From Phnomibacter ginsenosidimutans (GTDB lineage: Bacteria; Bacteroidota; Bacteroidia; Chitinophagales; Chitinophagaceae), in assembly GCF_009740285.1 (NCBI RefSeq), contig NZ_CP046566.1, positions 1,046,501 to 1,110,500 on the forward strand: DNA of 64,000 nt, read 5' to 3'. The position numbers and the translations under genes are program-made. How positions within the stretch are numbered: the first letter of the stretch is position 1; the number at the start of each line of letters is the position of its first letter. Of the stretch, positions 18,660 through 27,949 are shown one piece after another. The notes below the pieces were generated by a model. The model searched no databases, was not told the DNA's origin, and saw nothing but the letters and a program-made list of their open reading frames with translations.

Positions 18660-19510
18660 CCGATAAAGTGTACATCACCGAATGCCCGAGAGATGCCATG
18701 CAAGGATGGCCGCATTTTATAGCTACTGAAAGCAAAGTGCGTTACATTCAGCAACTGCTGCAGGTTGGTTTTGATACACTCGATTGTGTGAGTTTCGTGT
18801 CACCCAAAGCCATACCACAAATGGCAGACAGCCACGAAGTGATGCGGCAGCTCGATAAAGGCAACAGCCATACAAAGCTTCTCGCCATTGTGCTCAACGA
18901 ACGAGGCGCCAGTGATGCCTTGCAATATGATGCCATTGATGTTTTGGGATTCCCCTTTAGTATTTCTGCCAGCTTTCAGCAGCGCAATGGCAACAGCAGC
19001 ATTGACGAAAACTGGGAGCGACTGCAACGCATACAAGAGTTGACAATAGCAAAGCGTCAATCGTTATTGGTATACATCAGCATGGGCTTTGGCAATCCCT
19101 ATGGAGATACTTACAACCCGGAAATAGTAGAGGAATGGATTGGCCGCATGAAATCAATCGGCATTCAACAGATTGCACTGGCCGATACTGTTGGTGTGGC
19201 GGATGCCGCATTGGTACAAACTGTAACCGCTGCTGCTATTGAAGCTTTTTCTGACATGCAAATAGGAGTACACTTGCACAGCAGTACGCACAACCTGCAA
19301 CCCAAATTGGAAGCAGCGTGGCAGGCTGGCTGTCGTCGCTTTGATGGTGCATTAAAAGGATATGGCGGCTGCCCCATGGCCAACGATGATTTGGTTGGTA
19401 ATATGCCTACAGAAGCAATCGTTGCATTTGCACAACAGCAATCTCGTTATCCTATTGACGAGGCGGCCTTGCAGGAAGCGTTGGCGATGTCAGCATCCAT
19501 TTTTCTATAA
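18656..19510 (+). CDS. Hydroxymethylglutaryl-CoA lyase family protein
   Basis: A TIM-barrel lyase of 284 residues in the HMGL-like family. ECPRDAMQGWP corresponds to the catalytic Arg-Asp region (usually RDGLQ), VHLHSSTHN to the metal-binding HxH strand and GYGGCPMA to the catalytic-Cys loop of HMG-CoA lyase. The enzyme would split HMG-CoA into acetyl-CoA and acetoacetate in leucine degradation. The RDAMQ variant leaves some doubt about the exact acyl-CoA substrate. It overlaps rlmB by 4 bp and precedes a GSCFA gene, so it appears translationally coupled in a mixed operon. Confidence 0.85.
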   Translation: MTDKVYITECPRDAMQGWPHFIATESKVRYIQQLLQVGFDTLDCVSFVSPKAIPQMADSHEVMRQLDKGNSHTKLLAIVLNERGASDALQYDAIDVLGFPFSISASFQQRNGNSSIDENWERLQRIQELTIAKRQSLLVYISMGFGNPYGDTYNPEIVEEWIGRMKSIGIQQIALADTVGVADAALVQTVTAAAIEAFSDMQIGVHLHSSTHNLQPKLEAAWQAGCRRFDGALKGYGGCPMANDDLVGNMPTEAIVAFAQQQSRYPIDEAALQEALAMSASIFL

Positions 19511-19528
19511 AGTTCAAACGTCACGTAC

Positions 19529-20530
19529 ATGGATTTCAGATTGGAATTATCTGTAAAGCCGTTGCCGCAACGCATCAACATCCGGCACAAAGTGGCGCTG
19601 GTGGGCAGTTGCTTTACCGACCACATGGGCAGCCGTTTGCGCAGCATGAAAATACCGGTGCTTGAAAATCCGAATGGTATTTTGTTCAATCCGGTAAGCA
19701 TACAGCAAGCCATACAATCATGGATTGAAAAGCGAACCTACACCGCCGTTGATTTATTTTTTGCCAATGATTGCTGGACGTCGTGGGATTTTCATGGGCA
19801 GTTTTCACACCCCAATCAAGAGCAATGCCTGCAAGGCATCAATGCATCTATTGCACAGGCCCACCAGTTTTTACAAGAAGCTGATTGGCTGATTCTGACA
19901 CTGGGCTCTGCATTTTTATACGAATTGAATAGTGATGCTTTGGCAGGTACTGCTGGGCAGGTGGCCGCCAACTGCCACAAAGTGCCGGCCAACCATTTTG
20001 TGCACCGGTTGGCTTCGCTACAAGAAATAAACACTGCATTAGAAAAACTGATTACACAGGTTCGGATTGTCAATCCGGATGTCCGGATAATATTTACTGT
20101 TAGCCCTGTGCGGCACTATCGGGAAGGGTTGATAGAAAACAATCGTAGCAAGGGTACATTGCATTTGGCCGTTGCACAAATGCAACAACAGTTTGACAAT
20201 GTTTTTTATTTTCCTGCGTATGAATTGATTATCGATGACTTGCGTGATTATCGCTTTTATGCAGAAGACATGGTGCATCCTAATTACGCCGCCACCCGCT
20301 ACGTATGGGAAAAATTTTCTGCCGCTACTTTTGATGAAGAGACCCTATCGCTGATGCAACCGCTGGAGCAATTGCGTACTGCCATGCAGCACCGGCCAAT
20401 ACATCCGGATACAGCAGCACACCAACAATTTTTGAAAAGCATGTTGGCCAAAACGCAACAACTCTCCGCCCGTTATCCTTTTCTGGATCTGAGCGAAGAG
20501 TTGCAATACTTTGCTGGGAAAAATGCTTAG
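19529..20530 (+). CDS. GSCFA domain protein (SGNH-hydrolase-like)
   Basis: A 333-residue protein whose N-terminus carries the family signature VALVGSCFTDHMGSRL; the Ser in GSCF is the likely nucleophile. TLGSAFLYEL and the late EDMVHPNYAATRYVW segment (Asp and His in a DxxH-like context) support a GDSL/SGNH esterase fold. The family is widespread in Bacteroidota with unknown substrate. There is no signal peptide. It closes the plus-strand run, and its stop codon overlaps the stop of the convergent lipoprotein gene. Confidence 0.82.
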   Translation: MDFRLELSVKPLPQRINIRHKVALVGSCFTDHMGSRLRSMKIPVLENPNGILFNPVSIQQAIQSWIEKRTYTAVDLFFANDCWTSWDFHGQFSHPNQEQCLQGINASIAQAHQFLQEADWLILTLGSAFLYELNSDALAGTAGQVAANCHKVPANHFVHRLASLQEINTALEKLITQVRIVNPDVRIIFTVSPVRHYREGLIENNRSKGTLHLAVAQMQQQFDNVFYFPAYELIIDDLRDYRFYAEDMVHPNYAATRYVWEKFSAATFDEETLSLMQPLEQLRTAMQHRPIHPDTAAHQQFLKSMLAKTQQLSARYPFLDLSEELQYFAGKNA

Positions 20531-20988
20531 CGGATGATGGCCGCAGCACTGTCCAACGAAATGAAAATATTGTCCCGCATTACCTTGGCTTTTTCATACT
20601 GATCTTTAAAGTAAGCGCCACGTTCTTCGGAAGTAGGTTGTTGAGGATCAGGCTCAAATTGTGCCATCCAATCGTCCATGCCTTTTTCGGCTGCCGCCAG
20701 TTGCAGCTTTACTTTTTCCAACCGAATCATCAGCATTTCGTTGGCTTTGTTCTTGGTGGCTTTCAGCGAATCAATTTGTTGCTGCGCCGTTTTTTGTAAG
20801 CCTTTCAACTGGTTCATTTTGGGCATGGCTTCATCATGCATGGCAATCACCAACTTGTACATGCTGTCTTCCAACGTAGCGGGAATGGCAGCGGCAGTGC
20901 TGGTTTCGGTGTTGCTGGTTTCTTTTGGATTGCTTTTGCAGGCAGCCAGCGACAGCAGTGCCAGCAAAGCCCAAACGGTTGTCTTCAT
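20527..20988 (-). CDS. Small helical lipoprotein, function unknown
   Basis: The protein has 153 residues, with a lipoprotein signal peptide ending LLSLAAC (Cys17) when started at ATG 20988. The mature part is rich in Lys, Glu, Ala and Gln and predicts as long amphipathic helices (about residues 45-110), possibly coiled coil. The frame is open to 21066, but that extension would bury the signal peptide. No family was recognised. It is convergent with the GSCFA gene, with interlocked stops. Confidence 0.65.
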   Translation of the reverse strand: MKTTVWALLALLSLAACKSNPKETSNTETSTAAAIPATLEDSMYKLVIAMHDEAMPKMNQLKGLQKTAQQQIDSLKATKNKANEMLMIRLEKVKLQLAAAEKGMDDWMAQFEPDPQQPTSEERGAYFKDQYEKAKVMRDNIFISLDSAAAIIR

Positions 20989-21184
20989 ACGATAGATTTG
21001 AGCCGCAAAGTTGCTGAATATTTTGGACTGCTTCGTGACTAAACTCATACACTCACTATTGTGCACAGGTTAAGCCAACATTATCTTTTTGCATGTTTTT
21101 TATGAACATTGGTAACTGGCTATACATTGGGGCCGCATTTTTGTGTTAGTTCTTCTTGTGTCCGTTTTTTGTAAACAGTACGCC

Positions 21185-21880
21185 ATGAAAAAATATGCCA
21201 TAGTAGTAGCCGGCGGTGCCGGAAAACGCATGAACAGCGATTTGCCCAAGCAGTTTTTACCCCTGTTGGGCAAGCCGGTGTTGTACTACACATTGAAAGC
21301 GTTTTTGGATGCTTACGAAGACCTGGTTGTGGTGCTGGTACTGCCGGAAGAACACATTGAAAAAGGTCGTGAAATTGTAGATGCCTATTTCAATCCCGCC
21401 CGTTTCTTGTTTACTGCCGGTGGCGAAACCCGCTTCCACTCCGTTCGCAATGGCGCTGCCATGACCGAACAGGAGAGCATCATTTTTGTGCACGATGGCG
21501 TACGCTGTCTGGTAACACCGCAACTCATTCGCTATTGTTTCGATTCGGCCATGCTCAATGGTTCTGCAATACCAACTGTTAGTACAAAAGATAGCATTCG
21601 CCAACTCACCGCTTCGGGGAGTATGGCGGTGGATAGAACGCAGTTTAGAGTGGTGCAAACACCGCAAACCTTTCACAGCAAAATTTTGCTCCCTGCATTG
21701 AATCAAATTGAATACAAAGAAAAATTTACCGACGAAGCAACCGTGGTAGAAGCCTTTGGCATTGATGTGCACCTGATGGAAGGAGAGGAGACAAATATCA
21801 AAATCACCACACCCGTAGATATGACGATTGCGGAGCAAATTTTGCTGCGTCGCATCAGCGCTTCAGCCAGCGAAGTATAG
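21185..21880 (+). CDS. ispD: 2-C-methyl-D-erythritol 4-phosphate cytidylyltransferase
   Basis: IspD joins CTP and MEP in the non-mevalonate isoprenoid pathway. The 231-residue protein has the nucleotide-binding AIVVAGGAGKRMNSDLPKQF, the FVHDGVRCLV strand with the metal Asp, the QTPQTFHSKIL loop and the C-terminal NIKITTPVDMTIAE. The ATG at 21185 is chosen because residues before it are not conserved. dxr, the enzyme two steps earlier, is also in this window. The 3' end overlaps the convergent GNAT-like gene by 26 bp. Confidence 0.94.
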   Translation: MKKYAIVVAGGAGKRMNSDLPKQFLPLLGKPVLYYTLKAFLDAYEDLVVVLVLPEEHIEKGREIVDAYFNPARFLFTAGGETRFHSVRNGAAMTEQESIIFVHDGVRCLVTPQLIRYCFDSAMLNGSAIPTVSTKDSIRQLTASGSMAVDRTQFRVVQTPQTFHSKILLPALNQIEYKEKFTDEATVVEAFGIDVHLMEGEETNIKITTPVDMTIAEQILLRRISASASEV

Positions 21881-22766
21881 CGGGTAAACGGTTGTCTTTC
21901 CAGAAAACATAAGGCTGTGGCTGGCTGCCAAATTTTTGGTAGAAGCGGGCAATACCGGGCTGGTCAGAGCCTTCAAAGTCAAGGGTTAGTCCACTGCCGG
22001 CAAACTCCTGAATGAGTTGATCAAATAACACATGATTGGCCTCCAGCATTCGCCCGTTGGGTAAAGTGGTACTGGCTAAATTGTACAAACGATGCGCATC
22101 TTTTGCAAAAACACCTACGGCCAATAATTCGCCATTGGGCAAATTTACACTCCGGATGAGAGCCCGTTTTTGTTGTAGCATGTATTGCAGGCAAGCAAAA
22201 AAATGCTGATAATCTTCAGGCTTTGCACCCATGCGGTCTGCGTAAGTATTTTCATACAGTTGCATGGCTGTGGCAGCATCGGTATACGATTGGTACTGCA
22301 GGTTAAATTTCTCCGTCCGCTTCAGGTTTTTCAATAAATCATTTTTGTAACTGGCACGTATTTGTGTATAGGTTTCTTTCAATGGCAGCACATAATTCAT
22401 TGCCGTTGAAGTGCCTTCAAATGCATGCTGGTGATTCAAAAAGATTTCAATGAATGCAAATCTGGATTGCAACAATTGCAGGCAGGCAGTTTCATGTTGC
22501 CATAAGTCTTGATGCAGAACAAACAATCCCAGTTGTTGTGCAAAGGCTGGCTGACACACATATTTGATGCCCCATTTTTTGCGCCAGGTTACAGGCATCA
22601 CGGCCTCGTAATCGTTTATCACTATGCCATCCCAGCCCGGGTGCATGTGGTTCAGATACCAGCTGTTGGCGTATATCAAACCATTGCCAGCATTGGCTAT
22701 GCAGGCATCCCAACGCTGCTGATTGATTTGTGCATGGGGCAGGTATTGTATCTGAGCTGCTGCCAC
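21855..22766 (-). CDS. FemAB/GNAT-like acyltransferase, function unknown
   Basis: A protein of about 303 residues. The C-terminal half (TVAYADRMGAKPEDYQHF-like stretch, NGELLAVGVFAKDAHRLYNLAS, DFEGSDQPGIARFYQKFG) resembles the acyl-CoA N-acyltransferase fold of FemAB-type or BioF2-like proteins. Starting at GTG 22766 places it directly after the M1 peptidase stop (TAA then CA, then GTG); an open frame extends upstream but overlaps the peptidase. Tight spacing suggests one transcript. Substrate unknown. It overlaps the 3' end of ispD. Confidence 0.7.
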   Translation of the reverse strand: MAAAQIQYLPHAQINQQRWDACIANAGNGLIYANSWYLNHMHPGWDGIVINDYEAVMPVTWRKKWGIKYVCQPAFAQQLGLFVLHQDLWQHETACLQLLQSRFAFIEIFLNHQHAFEGTSTAMNYVLPLKETYTQIRASYKNDLLKNLKRTEKFNLQYQSYTDAATAMQLYENTYADRMGAKPEDYQHFFACLQYMLQQKRALIRSVNLPNGELLAVGVFAKDAHRLYNLASTTLPNGRMLEANHVLFDQLIQEFAGSGLTLDFEGSDQPGIARFYQKFGSQPQPYVFWKDNRLPAILRWLKR

Positions 22767-22768
22767 TG

Positions 22769-25639
22769 TTACAACAATTTGATGCCCGAAACTTTGGGTG
22801 ATAATGCTTGTATGTCGATGCTGAACGTGAGGCGTTTTTGCCACCAGTTGGGCCCACCTGCTTTAAACGGATCGTTTACACTATTGGGCTCTTTAAATGC
22901 GGCGCTTTGCAACACCGGATAATACAAATGAATGGCTTTGAATAGCGGTAAATGAATACCGATGCTGTACAAAAACTTTTGTTGATTGCTGCCTGCTGTC
23001 CAAGGCGATGCGGATGTTCCTACATCAGCAAAAATTTTGAGTGAAGTAGGAATGGGTAACACACTCAGCGGATTGAATTTGTTCGGAATGTCGATGTCGG
23101 CATTCAACGCTATGAGCCAGTTGTCAAAATAATCTACGCCATTGGTTTTAAGGCCGGGTACCACAGCACTAAAATCGCTGCGGTATTTAAAGCCACCATC
23201 CCGCATGCTGATTTGACGCCCCGCTGCCCCCACCGATTGGTTGCGATCCATAAACGGTGAACTATAGGTGTAGTCTTGTGCACCATTGGGGGCATGCATG
23301 GTAAAATGATATCGGCTGTTGTTGTTGCGAGCAGTTGTTGTTTTTTCTGTGAGGTAGAAAATTTTGCCGGCAAACAAACGGAGGTCAATGCCCTTGCCAG
23401 TTTTATCGTAGTTAAGAAAATACTTAGCAGTAATGCTGCTGCGAACAATGTCTTTCACCTGTTGTACTTGCAAGGCTACACTCCAAGGGTACAGTTTGCG
23501 TTCTTGTACCCAAGTAAATGTAAGCTGCGGAATAATGGTGGTAACGGAGCCGCCTTTACGACTGTAAAAAATAGTATCTCCCGGTGCTGGTGGGCTGCCA
23601 ATACTCAGCTGTTGTTCGCTGATGATGAAGGTTCTGAAATCTATAGTACGTTGCAATGTGCTCAGGCTGTTTCGCGGCTTTAATTGCAGTTGTATACCCG
23701 GTGCAATTTTGCTGAAGCCGCTGTAAATTGAACCTCCTACACTATCAATACCGCTGTTGGTGTTGAACCTGGCAAAACCACTGTACAATTCAAAACGCTT
23801 GATAGCCCCTTTGCCAAACCAATGATAGCCAATGCGGCCATAGCCCGTAAGGGTTTTGCTACCTGTGGCAAACATGGGCGTTAGCACAAACTGAAACTTG
23901 TTGTTGGGAATATTGTAATTGTTGATGGTCAGCCCGATTTGAAATTTATCATACATGTTGTAACCAAGCGCCGGCGCCAAATTGATGTATCGAACACTAT
24001 CGTTATACGCCAAGCTAAAGAAGCCGGTGACTTTGGTGGTCTTTTTTACAGGCTGTAGCAACGGCCCGGTTGCGTACAGCAGCGAAAATACATCTTGCAG
24101 CGAGGTGTTGGCTACCGTTTCTGCCATTTGCTGAAAAGCCTGTGGCGACGGATGTTTGAATTGCCATTGCTGAAAATATTGCTGCATCAATACCTGCATG
24201 TTGTTTTTACCAATGCGCTTTTCCAACAGCTCCATCCAGTCGGCAGCCTTGTTGTACACAGCCGGGTAATGTACCAAAGGAAACACTGTATCCGGCGTGT
24301 TGATGATGGGCACATCTTGATGACGGGAAACATGCAATTGTTGCAATACTTGCATAAAATCAGCAGGCACTTTTGAGCCCCTGCTATCTGCTTCGTAAAA
24401 GGACTGCATGTATTTTCTTTCTATAAAGCTGTTCATGCCTTCATCCATCCATGCATGATTTCTTTCGTTGCTGGCCAGTATGCCCTGCAGCCAGTTATGG
24501 CCTACTTCGTGGGCAATAATCTGGTCGAGCATGGCATCGTTTTTTGTTTGCACATTCAGTAGGGTAATCATGGGATATTCCATACCATCAGCTTCGCTGC
24601 CAGGCGATGCCACCACCGACACTTGCGGGTAAGGATATGTGCCTAACTGCTGGCTGTAAAAACGCAAAGATCTCTTGGTAAAGGAGATGCTTTGCTGCCA
24701 GCGTTCTGTGTCTTCCGGTAATACATAGTTCCACACATCAATGCTGCGGTTGGCCATGTTGCAGGTGTCGTGTTTCACAATAAAACGCTTGTCGGCACTC
24801 CACGCAAAGTCCACCACATTGTTAGCAACAAAATGCAACGTCTTCATTTTTCTGCTGGAAGCAGGTACAGGAAATGGCTCAGGCTGTTTGCCTGTTTTAA
24901 ACAATTCTTTCTTGGCAGGTGCATTTACTATTGGTGCCGATTTTCTTTTCAGCAGCCATGCTTTTTCAGCAGCATTTTGCAAGTCGCCGGTAGCCGCTAC
25001 TACATAATTATCTGGCAGAGTAATGTGCACATCATAATTGCCAAAGTTGCTGTAGTATTCGCCCACAGATAAGTAGGGCATGGGGTGCCAGCCATCGGCA
25101 TCGTACATCGCAATTTTTGGGAACCATTGTGATACGGCATAAAACTGTTTGTGTTGTCCGGAGCGGCTAAACAAAGAAGGCAGTTGCACATGAAAAGGGG
25201 TTTGCAATTGCAACTGCTGCCCGGGCAATAAAGGTTTCGGTAGTTGCAGTTGTGCAATGTCGATATTTGTAGGATGATCTTTCAATGTGGCGGGTAATCC
25301 ATTGGCTGTAAACTGCATCCGGTTGATGTACCCTTTTTCGTTGGCCTTGGAAAAATAAAAGTCAAGGTTGCCTTCGAGCAATGTTTGTTCGCCAAAGGCC
25401 GTGCTTTCATTTTTGTAGGCATTGGGCCACAAATGAATCCACAAAAACTGAAGGGTGTCCGGTGAGTTGTTGATGTATTGAATCGATACCGTCCCATCCA
25501 AACTATGGGTGGTATCATTCAGCCGCACTTGTATCTGATAATTGGCTTGCTGCTGCCAGTATGTTGCTGTAGGCTGGGCTAAACCAACACCCATGCAGGC
25601 AACCACAAACAAGGCTATAAGGAGGAGACTTTTTTTCAC
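22769..25639 (-). CDS. M1 family zinc metallopeptidase with outer-membrane beta-barrel-like C-terminus
   Basis: A 956-residue exported protein with a signal peptide ending GVGLAQ when read from the GTG at 25639 (a TTG lies five codons upstream). The zinc site HEVGHNW (His377, His381) and the downstream Glu400 in MDEGMNSF fit the M1 aminopeptidase pattern HExxH-18-E. The N-terminal 200 residues match the M1 saddle domain. From about residue 545 on the sequence becomes strand-rich with alternating aromatic residues (GYGRIGYHWFG, RFELYSGFARFNTN, RNSLSTLQRTIDFRTF) and looks like a surface-antigen-type beta-barrel. The peptidase could thus be tethered to the outer membrane. The GNAT-like gene follows 2 bp downstream. 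Confidence 0.85.
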   Translation of the reverse strand: MKKSLLLIALFVVACMGVGLAQPTATYWQQQANYQIQVRLNDTTHSLDGTVSIQYINNSPDTLQFLWIHLWPNAYKNESTAFGEQTLLEGNLDFYFSKANEKGYINRMQFTANGLPATLKDHPTNIDIAQLQLPKPLLPGQQLQLQTPFHVQLPSLFSRSGQHKQFYAVSQWFPKIAMYDADGWHPMPYLSVGEYYSNFGNYDVHITLPDNYVVAATGDLQNAAEKAWLLKRKSAPIVNAPAKKELFKTGKQPEPFPVPASSRKMKTLHFVANNVVDFAWSADKRFIVKHDTCNMANRSIDVWNYVLPEDTERWQQSISFTKRSLRFYSQQLGTYPYPQVSVVASPGSEADGMEYPMITLLNVQTKNDAMLDQIIAHEVGHNWLQGILASNERNHAWMDEGMNSFIERKYMQSFYEADSRGSKVPADFMQVLQQLHVSRHQDVPIINTPDTVFPLVHYPAVYNKAADWMELLEKRIGKNNMQVLMQQYFQQWQFKHPSPQAFQQMAETVANTSLQDVFSLLYATGPLLQPVKKTTKVTGFFSLAYNDSVRYINLAPALGYNMYDKFQIGLTINNYNIPNNKFQFVLTPMFATGSKTLTGYGRIGYHWFGKGAIKRFELYSGFARFNTNSGIDSVGGSIYSGFSKIAPGIQLQLKPRNSLSTLQRTIDFRTFIISEQQLSIGSPPAPGDTIFYSRKGGSVTTIIPQLTFTWVQERKLYPWSVALQVQQVKDIVRSSITAKYFLNYDKTGKGIDLRLFAGKIFYLTEKTTTARNNNSRYHFTMHAPNGAQDYTYSSPFMDRNQSVGAAGRQISMRDGGFKYRSDFSAVVPGLKTNGVDYFDNWLIALNADIDIPNKFNPLSVLPIPTSLKIFADVGTSASPWTAGSNQQKFLYSIGIHLPLFKAIHLYYPVLQSAAFKEPNSVNDPFKAGGPNWWQKRLTFSIDIQALSPKVSGIKLL

Positions 25640-25779
25640 GCTGAAAAAATACAATAAATAGCGGTACGCCCTTCCGTAGAAGCAGCTTGTTTTTGCCTGC
25701 AGCTATATCAGCTATTTACTTACGAACAAGCGTTTTTTCTGGAGCTATTTCAAGTATTTTGCTGCATCAATTTATCCGC

Positions 25780-26772
25780 ATGCAAAAGATCGTTTTTTAC
25801 AGTGCTCAGCCCTACGATATCCGTTTTTTCGAAAAAGAGAACAGCAGCTTTGGTTATGAGCTGGAGTTTTTTGATGTGCAGCTGCGCAGCCATACTGTAC
25901 AGCTGGCAGAAGGGGCAGATGTGGTGTGCATTTTCGTAAATGATCATTGCCATGCCGGTATTATTGAAAAGCTGGCAGCACAAGGTGTAAAGCTGATAGC
26001 CTTGCGCTGTGCGGGTTTCAACAATGTGGATGTGGCGGCTGCTGCAGCGCATGGCATTGGTGTGGTACGGGTGCCGGCCTATTCACCACAGGCTGTGGCA
26101 GAGCATGCCGTGGCGCTGATGATGACGCTTAACCGCAAAACGCACAAAGCTTACAACCGGGTACGGGAGCAAAATTTTGCACTAAATGGTTTGTTGGGGT
26201 TTGATGTTTTTGGCAAAACGGTTGGCGTTGTGGGCACCGGCAACATTGGTCAGGCTTTTGCTAAAATTATGCTGGGCTTTGGTTGCAAAGTGTTGGCTTT
26301 TGATGTGGTGGCCAACAAAGATTTGGAAGCACTCGGCGTTACTTACACCAACCTGCCCGACATGTTTGCGACGGCAGACATTATCTCCTTGCATTGCCCA
26401 CTGATGGACAGCACCCGCCACATGATTAATGAAACGACTTTGGCTACTATGAAGAAGGGCGTGATGCTCATCAACACCAGCCGTGGTGGTTTGGTGGATA
26501 CCAAGGCTGCTATTCATGCACTTAAAAATGGACAGCTGGGCAGCCTGGGTATTGATGTGTATGAACAGGAAGAAAAACTGTTTTTCCGCGACCTCAGCGG
26601 CGATATTATTCAAGACGATACCATTCAGCGACTCATGAGTTTTCCCAATGTCATCATCACAGCGCATCAGGCATTTTTTACACAAGAAGCATTGACACAA
26701 ATCTCCAATGTGACACTAGAAAACGTGCAGGCGTTCTTCAACGGCGAGTTGCGCAATCAGGTGAAAATCTAA
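25780..26772 (+). CDS. ldhA: D-lactate dehydrogenase, 2-hydroxyacid dehydrogenase family
   Basis: A 330-residue NAD-dependent enzyme reducing pyruvate to D-lactate. The Rossmann motif is VGVVGTGNIGQAFAK, the catalytic Arg region ALRCAGFNNVD, the INTSRGGLVDT strand is conserved and the catalytic His lies in ITAHQAFFTQEAL. The insertion LFFRDLSGDIIQDD is characteristic of LdhA rather than other 2-hydroxyacid dehydrogenases. ATG at 25780; the longer open frame upstream has no conserved residues. It is divergent from the M1 peptidase gene, with 140 bp between starts for both promoters. Confidence 0.88.
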   Translation: MQKIVFYSAQPYDIRFFEKENSSFGYELEFFDVQLRSHTVQLAEGADVVCIFVNDHCHAGIIEKLAAQGVKLIALRCAGFNNVDVAAAAAHGIGVVRVPAYSPQAVAEHAVALMMTLNRKTHKAYNRVREQNFALNGLLGFDVFGKTVGVVGTGNIGQAFAKIMLGFGCKVLAFDVVANKDLEALGVTYTNLPDMFATADIISLHCPLMDSTRHMINETTLATMKKGVMLINTSRGGLVDTKAAIHALKNGQLGSLGIDVYEQEEKLFFRDLSGDIIQDDTIQRLMSFPNVIITAHQAFFTQEALTQISNVTLENVQAFFNGELRNQVKI

Positions 26773-26830
26773 ATGGCTATTGCCTGCTACATAAAGCTGT
26801 AGTACATTAGAAAAACAAACGGACACTGTT

Positions 26831-27244
26831 ATGAAAGGATTCTTGCTGCTGATGGCTGTATGTTGCTTTTGTGAGCTTGCTCTAGCACAAACTGCTGCTG
26901 TGCCAGAAGTGAATCTCGACCGTTACAATAAATTACGCAAGCAACAACAGCTTGCACCATTGCTGCAAAAAAGAAATCAACAGCAGCTGCCACAAGGACT
27001 TCAGGCTAAAATCAAACAACCCAATGCTGTGCAGTTGCCACTTTCGCATACCAATACATTAGGCGAAGTATACGTATTGCCACAGGATAAAATGCCCATG
27101 CTCAAGCCATTTACAAATGGTGCCAATCCTATGCCCGGAACATTAGTACAACAGGAGGAGAGCAATGCTACGAAAGTGGGTAAAATACCCAATGCCATAC
27201 TGGTTCAACCTTATGCATTTCAAAAGGGAAATCAGCGGAAATAA
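26831..27244 (+). CDS. Small secreted protein, function unknown
   Basis: The protein has 137 residues, with a clear signal peptide (cleavage after ELALAQ). The mature part is Gln-, Pro- and Asn-rich with basic patches (RKQQQLAPLLQKRNQQQ) and no recognisable fold, so it may be largely disordered. It follows the lactate dehydrogenase gene by 58 bp and is convergent with the next lipoprotein gene at 3 bp. Confidence 0.55.
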   Translation: MKGFLLLMAVCCFCELALAQTAAVPEVNLDRYNKLRKQQQLAPLLQKRNQQQLPQGLQAKIKQPNAVQLPLSHTNTLGEVYVLPQDKMPMLKPFTNGANPMPGTLVQQEESNATKVGKIPNAILVQPYAFQKGNQRK

Positions 27245-27247
27245 TCC

Positions 27248-27844
27248 TCAGGGGATTTTGATGACAAACCTTATATCCGATAGTTCAATGAGTTTGCCGT
27301 CGGCAGTTTGCGCCTGTCCAAAACAATAGCCTTTGGCAATGCCGGTGCTGTAGCTGTATTCTTCAATCACAATGGTCATTACCTGTCCGGTTTTTCGCTC
27401 CAGCATAAAAGTGTTGCCCACTTTATCGTAGTAATAAAAGGCGGTGCGTTGCGTACTTACGTTTTTCAAATCGCGGTCAAAAACCAGCGGTGACCAAAAC
27501 GAGTTGAGGATTATACCTGAATCTGCAGAGCAGGACGACGGGCCAAAGAATGTAAATGCATCCCGGGTAAGGGTAATAACGGTGCGGGTAAAATTGCCGC
27601 AGGCTTTCGATTGCAGCAGTTGAATGCGCCAGGTATCTACTGCTTTACCAAAACTATCGGCCACACAAAGGGTGCAGGGCACAAATTGAAAACTATCTTT
27701 TTTTGTAGAGTCTGGTTTAAGGCCGGTGTTGTTACTGTCGGGGAGCGGACCTCCTTCGTAACTGTATTCTTTGCTGCAGCCTGAAATGCTCCACCAGCTA
27801 ATGGTGAAAACAAACAGGATGAATAAAAATGCGGAAATACGCAT
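27248..27844 (-). CDS. Lipoprotein of unknown function
   Basis: From ATG 27844 the product has 198 residues with a lipoprotein signal (TISWWSISGC, Cys near residue 23), followed by a low-complexity linker and several Cys residues (VPCTLCVAD, KACGNF, SSCSADSG) that could form disulfides in the periplasm. No family recognised. It lies downstream of malQ, but a terminator separates them, so it probably has its own promoter in the 27845-27892 gap. Confidence 0.6.
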   Translation of the reverse strand: MRISAFLFILFVFTISWWSISGCSKEYSYEGGPLPDSNNTGLKPDSTKKDSFQFVPCTLCVADSFGKAVDTWRIQLLQSKACGNFTRTVITLTRDAFTFFGPSSCSADSGIILNSFWSPLVFDRDLKNVSTQRTAFYYYDKVGNTFMLERKTGQVMTIVIEEYSYSTGIAKGYCFGQAQTADGKLIELSDIRFVIKIP

Positions 27845-27892
27845 GGCAGCAGGCTTCTGTTTTAAAAGTAAACCATACCCGATAGTACACAC

Positions 27893-27924
27893 AAAAAAAT
27901 CTCCGAAGCCATAGGCTCCGGAGA
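27893..27924 (-). terminator. Rho-independent terminator after malQ
   Basis: On the minus strand a stem (TCTCCGGAGCC pairing with GGCTTCGGAGA) is followed by seven T. It lies 26 bp past the malQ stop. Confidence 0.8.
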
Positions 27925-27949
27925 CGATTGTTACCCATCAAAAACTCAA

